Positions 16,401 to 21,330 of a stretch of DNA of 21,330 nucleotides are shown one piece after another. The notes beneath the pieces are model-generated. The model worked only from the letters and a program-made list of their open reading frames with translations, did no database searches and was not told the origin of the DNA. How positions within the stretch are numbered: position 1 is the stretch's first letter; each line of letters starts with the position of its first letter. Source of the DNA: a virus; IMG/VR virus record IMGVR_UViG_3300031963_001061, positions 1-21,330 of that record. One strand, 5' to 3'. Both the position numbers and the translations under genes were made by a program.

Positions 16401-17393
16401 CTTTTTGGCATCATCTGAGGTTTCAAATACAGTCAAATGCGTCGAGTCTTCGGCATTTGCGTAGTATGTAGTTTCAGGATTAAGCGGAGCAGGAAGTGAT
16501 TGACCAGCGGGGAATGTGATTTGATTAGCAGTATCAAGCGTGAATGCTGGAGCAGAAGAAAGCTCAAGTGCAGTTATAACCTGTGATTCACGGCTATCTT
16601 TAAAATCAAGGCTATTTGGAATAACGATGCTCTGCAAGTTGATTGGATATTGCAACGCTTGAGCATTCAGAGGATCATTGAAAAGCTGGATTGTGAAAGC
16701 ATCAATAACTCCAATGTAATATGTCTGACCATTCTCCAATGCTACAGGAATCGTTCCAGATGTCGCAGTAACGCTCATTCCTTGACCAGATGATAGTCCG
16801 TGCGCCGCTGTGCTAGTAAACAGATTGATTGGCGTAATAGCAACGCTACGGGTCTTTACAGTAGCATCATCTGGAGCAATCGTTCCATAAGCAAAATCAC
16901 TTTGCGAGTGAATTGGAACAAGCAAGCCATCAACACCAGTTCCATTCGCAAGTTGCGAGCGAAGTGTGCGATTGTTCTGATCGTTTCCAAGAACGCGAAT
17001 CGTCTTGCCAACATCATTCTCCAACTCTGCGACAGCGACAAGCTGTGAAGGCTGGATGATGTCCATGAGTGTCGCGACATATCCGCGATCATCCCATGCC
17101 CATTCAACGGAATTAAACATTCCGCCTTTGTTTACATGGTATTGAAATAAACGATTGCGGAAGTATGTCGGAGAGCCATCAATGTTGACTGCAAGAGGAA
17201 CATCAATGTTTCGAGGAAGCGTGATAGAACAACGATCCCAGCCTGTGCATACATCAACATCAGCGACAGAGTGAGTCCAGTGACCAGACTCCATCAAGGT
17301 CGCTACCGCCTGCTGAATTTTACGAAAGATTTTACTTTCGTCAGTCGTTCCTAGAATTTCAGCACATTCCTCAAAGATTTGCGAGACAAACAT
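13410..17393 (-). CDS. Head-tail adaptor-like protein with giant repeat insert (1327 aa)
   Basis: 1327-aa protein with three parts. Residues 1-180 ([15 protein letters not shown] onward, with helices and a [19 protein letters not shown] segment) look like the start of an adaptor/tail tubular protein A. Residues about 1185-1327 resume a compact domain ([53 protein letters not shown]). The roughly 1000 residues between are beta-rich repeats of three kinds. Six copies carry LPxPL followed by a Tyr pair, near residues 215, 300, 389, 875, 1046 and 1123. Three carry HGFxxG, at 582, 654 and 720. Four carry GxGYxxxP, near 493, 542, 809 and 849. Usual T7-like adaptors are about 200 aa. Hand-counted 60-base samples gave 50% GC near the N-terminus, 32% in the insert and 47% near the C-terminus. 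The insert probably decorates the outer surface. Confidence 0.75.
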   Translation of the reverse strand: MFVSQIFEECAEILGTTDESKIFRKIQQAVATLMESGHWTHSVADVDVCTGWDRCSITLPRNIDVPLAVNIDGSPTYFRNRLFQYHVNKGGMFNSVEWAWDDRGYVATLMDIIQPSQLVAVAELENDVGKTIRVLGNDQNNRTLRSQLANGTGVDGLLVPIHSQSDFAYGTIAPDDATVKTRSVAITPINLFTSTAAHGLSSGQGMSVTATSGTIPVALENGQTYYIGVIDAFTIQLFNDPLNAQALQYPINLQSIVIPNSLDFKDSRESQVITALELSSAPAFTLDTANQITFPAGQSLPAPLNPETTYYANAEDSTHLTVFETSDDAKKNINPVYTTGTTGPVPPAPGTLEVDIRKKIDPQTTLTFSVRHYYNDGDQVQAFTASGNLPKPLIANQNYFVNVIDPFSISLHENQADAIASTPTSLVNPIVIKDSGSGTNSIVKLIAATATTGTSSQITAPGLNIPTPSGSGANFQAVVVGSVTEINITASGGGYTATPNIAFSAPPTPPVGSPITPLTATGYAVRNTVNNTISGIVITNPGLGYSTSPLITIDPPPINPSISITSLTSSATTATCTTFNPHGFTSGNEVTISGATPTGYNGTYIVNVTGSNTFTYTLNASVGYDKSISSLVSGKAVTSITHVTTTATVNCTSHGFTNGQSVIIVGANQSQYNGTFTIVYVNPNQFTYTMASDPGVDATGSITASASSGTTATATTSTPHGFSNGQSVLISGATPPAYNKQAIISNVTASTFDYSVDGGLLSPATGTINVFSTPATGTMTCALKAGSQAVATANITTSFLSHFTLISGGSGYTEAPQVKITGGNGSGATATATVSAGVVTGLNLITSGTGYTSVPTVAISPSTGVFISFTSTGSLPSPLVSGVAYRAEAPLNTSTGNFTVKGADFNDVNITSSGTGTLYVSLSRSFSVTFNNNWESDFTNLVTGQELYFGTDYLLPNTSPSIDNGVTPFYLNKINNTTGKIYNSLVNANAGGVTGLITITSFGSGQSYYALRKSFRSLPFGNLITPSEIVFLSEDQIVRFSTTNTLPAPLVSGTDYTIKLFGNSIKVYLGGILQVLTTPGTGQLSLDILRTFNVPSSTSIDADQAHFNTGDAVVPRAKEGDVLPTGLTAGTTYYARRLDNNSFELYDTLAQARNTSSTTGRKTYTTTGETVESTFFVDSVTLPTFVKSVSQIDKPITEGYVSLYAYDYGRSNDMTLIGQYHPSEVNPQYRRIRIGKPCAWARISYRIQTPSITSIYDFIPLEQERAIITAVHACDLEDKDFADQSARYWQIAFAYLKNQQESIDGHAMSVPQINAITYGDTTDPVMF
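14808..14990 (-). repeat. Second pair of GxGYxxxPxVxI repeats
   Basis: Codons for residues about 802-862 encode [19 protein letters not shown], a [10 protein letters not shown] connector, and [19 protein letters not shown]. The two units match each other closely and match the pair encoded at 15726-15938, so four copies exist in two pairs separated by the HGF repeats. Confidence 0.8.
15078..15656 (-). repeat. Three tandem HGFxxGxxVxIxGAxxxxYN repeats in the adaptor-like gene
   Basis: Codons for residues about 580-772 encode three adjacent units of 66-72 aa. Each begins T-x-HGF-(T/S)-(S/N)-G-x-(E/S)-V, continues with I-x-GA and Y-N, and ends with an F-(T/D)-Y strand (FTYTLN, FTYTMA, FDYSVD). 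They differ enough to be old duplications rather than recent copies. Such units occur in phage and bacterial surface proteins as small beta-sandwich modules. A divergent HGL unit at residue 198 may be a fourth. Confidence 0.8.
15726..15938 (-). repeat. First pair of GxGYxxxPxIxI repeats
   Basis: Codons for residues about 486-556 encode two units: [20 protein letters not shown], and then a second containing [19 protein letters not shown]. The pattern of a hydrophobic strand, Gly-x-Gly-Tyr, a few residues, Pro and a further strand is repeated again further along the same protein. These are small beta modules in the insert of the adaptor-like protein. Confidence 0.75.
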
Positions 17394-17402
17394 GGCGCGA
17401 CA

Positions 17403-17726
17403 TTATCGCATCGAACCTTCTGCCGCAAGTGATTTAAGAAACTCTTCGTCTTCAGCGGTTGCAACAGCCTCTGGAGCCATTTCTTCGGCAACAGCAGCGG
17501 CTTCACCACCCTTTTGAGCGTCAACCTCTGCCTTGAGTGTTTCAAGACCAGACTGGAGTTGGCTAACAAGGGTGTAGATGGAATCAAAAGCATCAGATGG
17601 CATTTGAACCATAACCTTGCCACCAGCAGGAGGAGCCATGTCAGGAGTTGGTGCGGCCATTTCCCCCGGCATCGCTTCTGGTGTTGGTGTTGGAGCTTCA
17701 GTGAGCATTTCGTTTTTCTTAGCCAT
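17403..17726 (-). CDS. Acidic Pro/Ala/Glu-rich hypothetical protein (107 aa)
   Basis: 107-aa protein starting MAKKNEMLTEAPTPTPEAMP. The first 40 residues are a Pro/Ala/Met-rich low-complexity stretch. A short helical domain follows (VQMPSDAFDSIYTLVSQLQS...LKAEVDAQK), and the end is Ala/Glu-rich. It lies 9 bases before the adaptor-like gene. Composition and place resemble small scaffold- or chaperone-like phage proteins, but I recognise no family, so the function is left open. Confidence 0.65.
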   Translation of the reverse strand: MAKKNEMLTEAPTPTPEAMPGEMAAPTPDMAPPAGGKVMVQMPSDAFDSIYTLVSQLQSGLETLKAEVDAQKGGEAAAVAEEMAPEAVATAEDEEFLKSLAAEGSMR

Positions 17727-17730
17727 AAAA

Positions 17731-18129
17731 TTAATCTTCGTATTCTTCTTCGTTTTCTTCTTCGCCCTCGGCTTCTTTCAAGCCTTTTTCGATAGCGTCT
17801 TCATCATCCTCTTCTTCTTCCATCATTGGCTCCATCTTGGATTTGCCATTGGATTTGATGCCGTGGATTTCAAGTTCTACGCAATAGCATTTCTTCTCTT
17901 CGCCATCGCGCATAATAGTCTCTTTCTTCTCCATGACTTTCTTGAAATGAATGACAGCAGTTCCCTCTTTGGGGAAATCCATCAACTCTTTAGCATTGCT
18001 AAAATAGAGAGAAGGATAGTGAACAGAAGATGGTTCACGCTCAATTTCAATAGCCATCGCTGGCTTCATTTCTTCGCCAAGGTCAACAAAACCCTCTGGC
18101 AAACTTACTTTTTTAGATGTGTATGGCAT
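17731..18129 (-). CDS. 132-aa protein with compact N-domain and acidic tail
   Basis: Chosen start is ATG at 18129 (MPYTSKKVSLPEGFVDLGEE). A TTG six codons upstream would be the only extension. Residues about 1-95 form a strand-rich domain (MAIEIEREPSSVHYPSLYFS, then AVIHFKKVMEKKET and CYCVELEIHGI). From about 97 the protein becomes very acidic (EEEEDDEDAIEKGL, ending EEENEEEYED). Overlap with the membrane-protein gene is 17 bases. A DNA-mimicking or capsid-assembly role would fit acidic tails in phages, but this is speculation. No family recognised with confidence. Confidence 0.65.
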   Translation of the reverse strand: MPYTSKKVSLPEGFVDLGEEMKPAMAIEIEREPSSVHYPSLYFSNAKELMDFPKEGTAVIHFKKVMEKKETIMRDGEEKKCYCVELEIHGIKSNGKSKMEPMMEEEEDDEDAIEKGLKEAEGEEENEEEYED

Positions 18130-18421
18130 ATTTAAGAATAAAGGCAATAGTTATTACGATTACAGATGGGATTGTCAAGTCTGCAAGTAGTGCTTTAAGC
18201 GTCCAGTATTTTGGATTGAACCCACCAAACACACTCATATCTTTCCTTAACTTGCTTGGAGATGCTTCAATATTCTTATACTCGGCTTGAGCAATCTCCC
18301 TGCCAGCAAAGAAGAATATCCCTGCAATAGCTCCGATAAATGGATTCTTTGTCAGAGCATATCCGATTCCTTGGAACGCAAGGCAGATTAAGATATGAGA
18401 GATGTTGATATAGTTTTTCAT
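18113..18421 (-). CDS. Small membrane protein, holin candidate
   Basis: 102-aa protein with hydrophobic segments at residues about 7-23 (ISHILICLAFQGIGYAL), 27-41 (FIGAIAGIFFFAG) and 80-99 (IPSVIVITIAFILKY). The motif GREIAQAEYK follows the second segment. I recall a GRE-x-AQAEY motif in phage membrane proteins encoded near tail and lysis genes. Size and two-to-three-span topology fit a holin, but no endolysin or spanin is next to it here, so the role is unproven. ATG at 18421 overlaps the last base of the preceding stop. The first seven residues, MKNYINI, are identical to those of the upstream 41-aa gene. Confidence 0.75.
   Translation of the reverse strand: MKNYINISHILICLAFQGIGYALTKNPFIGAIAGIFFFAGREIAQAEYKNIEASPSKLRKDMSVFGGFNPKYWTLKALLADLTIPSVIVITIAFILKYAIHI
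18401..18421 (-). repeat. Duplicated start region, copy 2 (21 bases)
   Basis: First seven codons of the membrane-protein gene, MKNYINI. Nearly identical to copy 1, which lies 125 bases upstream in the transcript. The codons diverge immediately afterwards (HYMTTEQ versus SHILICL). Confidence 0.8.
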
Positions 18422-18546
18422 TAATATTGTGTAATCCGACCTTCTTTTTGGGCTTGTTCGTATTCTTCCTTGGTCACTTTATTTTTAGCAAGGATTTCTT
18501 TAGCTTGTTCGGTTGTCATGTAATGGATGTTAATGTAGTTTTTCAT
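18421..18546 (-). CDS. 41-aa hypothetical protein
   Basis: Runs from ATG at 18546 to TAA at 18421-18423. The start overlaps the tail-spike stop (ATGA) and the stop overlaps the next start (TAATG), which argues strongly for a real coupled gene. The product begins MKNYINIHYMTTEQAKEILA and continues as a charged helix-turn-helix-like stretch (KNKVTKEEYEQAQKEGR). A second Met at residue 10 is an alternative start. The first seven residues equal those of the following membrane protein. Function unknown. Confidence 0.6.
   Translation of the reverse strand: MKNYINIHYMTTEQAKEILAKNKVTKEEYEQAQKEGRITQY
18526..18546 (-). repeat. Duplicated start region, copy 1 (21 bases)
   Basis: First seven codons of the 41-aa gene, MKNYINI. 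They match the first seven codons of the next gene at 19 of 21 bases. Both differences are third-base changes that keep the amino acid. Confidence 0.8.
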
Positions 18547-20309
18547 GCAATGACATACTGACCAGTAAATATAATTGATGTTGTTGCGGAAAGATCACCT
18601 AAAGAAACTGTGCTTGGACTTGCTGAAGCTACTGTTCTTTTATTAAGCCTGATTCTATTTGTATTTAAATCAAGCGAACCTTCCATTGAAACAATGGATG
18701 TTGTCATATTGGATGTAAGACATTGAACAACGCCTTGGAATTCATTCCCATTTTTAATTGTAAATGGCAATCCAGAAATTGCTATCTGCCCAGTAGCATC
18801 AAGAGAAACAGCACTTAAATTTATTCTTCCAGTAAAAAAACAACGATTCCCTATTCTTGTGTAAGACCCAGTTTGAAGTCCGTATGCCCAACCTGTTCCG
18901 CTTATAGTTACACCTTCAAGTGATGGGGTAAATGTATTTTCATTATAAAATGAAAGTGCAGAATCACTTGCATTAAACTTTATTCCTCCATTTGCAACAA
19001 TAGCTCCAACTGGATAATTTGCTGAAATGCTATTGTATATTTCTACGGCACAATTAATAAGTCGATAGTTTCCCCAATCTGAAAGTAAATAATTTGCCCC
19101 AGTAATACTTTCCAATGAAAATCCACCTTCAGTTCTTCCAACTGATGGTTGTGTTCCTGTAATTCTAATTCCCTCTGCTGCCATATAGGTATTACAGAGT
19201 CTCATGTTTAAAGAATCAACAGAATCCCCATTAAACCAACATCCCCATTTTCTGGTAGCCCTTCCATCCGTTATTGCATTTGTTCCAGAAATAATTAAAG
19301 AATTACTTAATTCTGAATATCCAGATGCAATATAATTTGTAGATGATGTTGGACTCAATACAACTCCTACACCATCATTATTTTCAGATGTATAAGAAAG
19401 TAATGTATTTCCTCTATGAAACCATAGTCCAATTCCATATCCCCATAATGGATTTGTTGTTTCATTAAATGCTTTATCTGATCCATTTGCGTTTGCATAT
19501 AGATCAGAAATTGTTAATGCGTTAACTTTATTTCCACCAGTCCATGAATAATCTAATGTTCCCCTTCCTATAGAAATTCCGCAACCTTGATTTTTAAATG
19601 CACTTATTTTTTCATAAACACCGCTATAAGTTCCATCTAAATAAAATGCGTGTTTTGTAGTATTTGTAATTACTATATTTTTGATTACAGGTTCAGACAA
19701 TCTTATTGCATAAACTCCAAATCCAGCTTTATTATTTCCATCAATTACGATGTTTTCTAATTTTAATCCAAAAACTACAGAGTCAAAAGTTTGTGGATTT
19801 TGAACTCCAATAGATGTAAGAGATACAAGCAATACTGCTGTTGTGGTGGACATTGGCCCATCATAAAACAAAATACATTCTTTTTTCCCATCCCATGTTG
19901 GCCCACCAGATTGCGATGTATATGGATAATTTGTTGGAAATTCACAACCTATAATACCTGCATTTCTATTTCTGTTTGGTGAAATAATAAGTGACGATGT
20001 AACTCGATATTTACCTGCTGGGAACAATACTGTTTTATTAGAATCCAAAGCCGCTTGAATCGCAGCAGTATCATCCGCTACCCCATCACCCACCGCACCG
20101 AAGTCCTTCACATTGACCACATCAGCAAACCTGTTTGCCAATGTCCTTGCCGTAGTCGATCCAGTTGCCGTGACATTGGTATTGCTGATTGCCCCTACAA
20201 AGCTATTTGCTGTGACTACGCCAGCGTTGCTCACAGTCATCTGGTCTACTCCACCTACCCCGATTATTGCCTGTGTTCCGTCTACTGATGCTTTAATGTT
20301 TGCGCTCAT
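18543..20309 (-). CDS. Tail spike with pectate-lyase-like beta-helix (588 aa)
   Basis: 588-aa host-recognition protein. Residues 1-65 are an N-terminal anchor-like segment (GVDQMTVSNAGVVTANSF) with a TARTLANRFADVVNVKDFGA linker. Residues from about 66 start a pectate-lyase-3-type right-handed beta-helix, marked by KDFGAVGDGVADDTAAIQAA and VLFPAGKYRV; the strand-rich coils continue to about residue 450. The C-terminal domain (about 455-588), with FTPSLEGVTISGTG, TGSYTRIGNRCFFTGRINL and IAISGLPFTI, is a beta-sandwich common at phage tail-fibre ends. Homologues are trimers that bind or cut surface polysaccharide. Catalytic residues cannot be assigned by eye. It starts 3 bases after the previous stop. 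Confidence 0.85.
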   Translation of the reverse strand: MSANIKASVDGTQAIIGVGGVDQMTVSNAGVVTANSFVGAISNTNVTATGSTTARTLANRFADVVNVKDFGAVGDGVADDTAAIQAALDSNKTVLFPAGKYRVTSSLIISPNRNRNAGIIGCEFPTNYPYTSQSGGPTWDGKKECILFYDGPMSTTTAVLLVSLTSIGVQNPQTFDSVVFGLKLENIVIDGNNKAGFGVYAIRLSEPVIKNIVITNTTKHAFYLDGTYSGVYEKISAFKNQGCGISIGRGTLDYSWTGGNKVNALTISDLYANANGSDKAFNETTNPLWGYGIGLWFHRGNTLLSYTSENNDGVGVVLSPTSSTNYIASGYSELSNSLIISGTNAITDGRATRKWGCWFNGDSVDSLNMRLCNTYMAAEGIRITGTQPSVGRTEGGFSLESITGANYLLSDWGNYRLINCAVEIYNSISANYPVGAIVANGGIKFNASDSALSFYNENTFTPSLEGVTISGTGWAYGLQTGSYTRIGNRCFFTGRINLSAVSLDATGQIAISGLPFTIKNGNEFQGVVQCLTSNMTTSIVSMEGSLDLNTNRIRLNKRTVASASPSTVSLGDLSATTSIIFTGQYVIA

Positions 20310-20312
20310 AAA

Positions 20313-20660
20313 TTAAATTGCTGAAATGATAAATGCTAAAAGTTGATCGTATCTAATCCCGTATCTGTTGCCAGCTGGTCGATATTGTTGAATTACATTT
20401 CCATCAGAATCTTTTTCTTCTGGCTGTTCGTCCCACTCATCATAGCATAGCAATCCATATTTAGTAGCGTCAAGTTCTTCTGATTCAAATGCCGATACAA
20501 CTTCTTGTGCAATAACGCCAATATGGATTCGGGCATCCTCCCCTTTTGCAGAAACTGCATCTTTGAAACGGAACTTTTTAACAATTGATTTTAATGAAAT
20601 AGCAACTCTTTTTTCAGCCTCATTTAGATTTTCAATATCTTGTTTTTCTCGCTCGTCCGA
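20313..20660 (-). other. S74 self-cleaving chaperone domain of the tail fibre
   Basis: The domain begins with the Ser of S-D-E-R at 20658-20660 and runs to the stop. Conserved S74 features present are the SDER-x-K-x-DI start, the helix with KSIVKKFRFKD, IHIGVIAQEV and the C-terminal YD(Q)LLAFII strand-helix. Family knowledge says that the peptide bond before this Ser is cut after folding. Confidence 0.8.
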
Positions 20661-21330
20661 AGTGTTAATTACATTAGTCCCTGCAAAAAGTTGTGACCAA
20701 CGAAATGATCCACTTCCAAGTGATACAAGATTGTCTGAACCGGGAGTAAATGATCCCTCGCCAACACCTGTAGGAACAGAGAAAATATCAACATACCCAA
20801 GAGAGTTGCTATATCTCGTTCCAAGACCACCTGTAGATGTTGTTCTATTTAATGTAAATGGTAGTGAAGATGAGTATGCACCTTGATTTCCAAGAACAAA
20901 TGAGCCGCTTGTATTTATTCCATAACCACCCATCTTGTGATCTATTTCAAATGGAGTAGTAAAAGAGGTTAGCGTGAATAGAGGAATGGTTTGATCCCAA
21001 ATATTATTTTTAACAATGACATTTGTAAATGTATTAGAAGACGACCTAATTACAGAAACAACTGTAGCACCAAGATTTGAAACTGTATTATTAGTAAAAA
21101 TAAATCCACTTATATCATATACTGAAATAAATGCCCACCTATTAGCTGTTCCATCCAATCCCACCGAATCAATTAAATTATTTGTTATAACAAAATTTAT
21201 AGGATTAACAACTGGACTTGATGAATCATTTAATACAGCAATAGCCCCAGCAGATGTTCCGCAAATTGTATTTCCAGAAATCAATGTATTTTCCAATTTG
21301 GAAAGACCATCAAATCTAATTGATGTAAAT
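20313..21330 (-). CDS. Tail fibre with C-terminal S74 intramolecular chaperone, N-terminus outside the window
   Basis: The frame is open to the window edge, so the gene is partial at its 5' end; at least 338 codons are seen. The visible N-terminal part is a right-handed beta-helix of the parallel-repeat kind (NTLISGNTICGTSAG, FVITNNLIDSVG, FIFTNNTVSNLG, VIVKNNIWDQ). The last 116 residues form a peptidase-S74 chaperone: TSDEREKQDIENL, IHIGVIAQEV, and YGIRYDQLLAFIISAI at the end. In this family the trimer folds, then cuts itself just before the Ser of Ser-Asp-Glu-Arg and releases the chaperone. Ser is encoded at 20658-20660, so the mature fibre would end there. Confidence 0.88.
   Translation of the reverse strand, partial: FTSIRFDGLSKLENTLISGNTICGTSAGAIAVLNDSSSPVVNPINFVITNNLIDSVGLDGTANRWAFISVYDISGFIFTNNTVSNLGATVVSVIRSSSNTFTNVIVKNNIWDQTIPLFTLTSFTTPFEIDHKMGGYGINTSGSFVLGNQGAYSSSLPFTLNRTTSTGGLGTRYSNSLGYVDIFSVPTGVGEGSFTPGSDNLVSLGSGSFRWSQLFAGTNVINTSDEREKQDIENLNEAEKRVAISLKSIVKKFRFKDAVSAKGEDARIHIGVIAQEVVSAFESEELDATKYGLLCYDEWDEQPEEKDSDGNVIQQYRPAGNRYGIRYDQLLAFIISAI

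Noticed and set aside
18113-18421. Firm call of holin
   Set aside because: Size and membrane segments fit, but there is no adjacent endolysin or spanin in the window. Kept as a candidate only.
18543-21330. Diversity-generating retroelement target in the tail fibre or spike
   Set aside because: No reverse transcriptase and no pair of near-identical template and variable repeats is visible. The known C-terminal domains are S74 and a beta-sandwich, not a C-type lectin.

Overview
The window is one continuous stretch of a tailed-phage (or prophage) genome. Every gene I can support lies on the minus strand, so the biological reading order runs from position 21330 down to 1. Neighbouring genes overlap or sit a few bases apart, and the longest non-coding gap is 38 bases (1677-1714). 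No terminator, convincing promoter, tRNA, IS element or CRISPR array is visible, so this looks like the interior of a late structural operon. The host cannot be named. Base composition is moderately AT-rich, and only some genes have a clear Shine-Dalgarno sequence. No terminase, portal, major capsid protein or endolysin is in the window. Integration genes are also absent, so lytic versus temperate is undecided.

Layout in transcription order. (1) 21330-18543: two host-recognition proteins. The first is a tail fibre (5' end outside the window) ending in an S74-type self-cleaving chaperone domain; the second is a tail spike with a pectate-lyase-like beta-helix. (2) 18546-17403: four small genes, namely a 41-aa peptide, a membrane protein that is a holin candidate, an acidic-tailed protein and a Pro/Ala/Glu-rich protein. 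(3) 17393-11278: a head-to-tail adaptor-like protein carrying a very large insert of beta-rich repeats, then a tail nozzle-like protein. (4) 11274-1715: a 10-kb block of probable internal virion or DNA-ejection proteins. It contains a small Cys-motif protein, a possible GNAT-fold protein, two pairs of paralogous Gln/Ala-rich proteins beginning Met-Gly-Gly, and two long helical proteins of 615 and 1028 aa. A PP-loop (PAPS-reductase-like) enzyme and a YkgJ-type cysteine-cluster protein sit between the two paralogous pairs. (5) 1676-1: a run of small genes, including a 31-aa membrane peptide and an Erv1/Alr-type sulfhydryl oxidase with an unusual C-x-C motif.

The order adaptor, nozzle, small GNAT-like protein, Gln/Ala-rich small proteins, two long helical proteins parallels genes 11-12-13-14-15-16 of T7. 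The natural interpretation is a short-tailed phage (podovirus) with an internal ejection apparatus. The most unusual features are the repeat-swollen adaptor, the thiol/sulfur-related accessory genes placed among virion genes, the duplicated Met-Gly-Gly proteins, and two neighbouring genes that share the same first seven residues with only synonymous differences.
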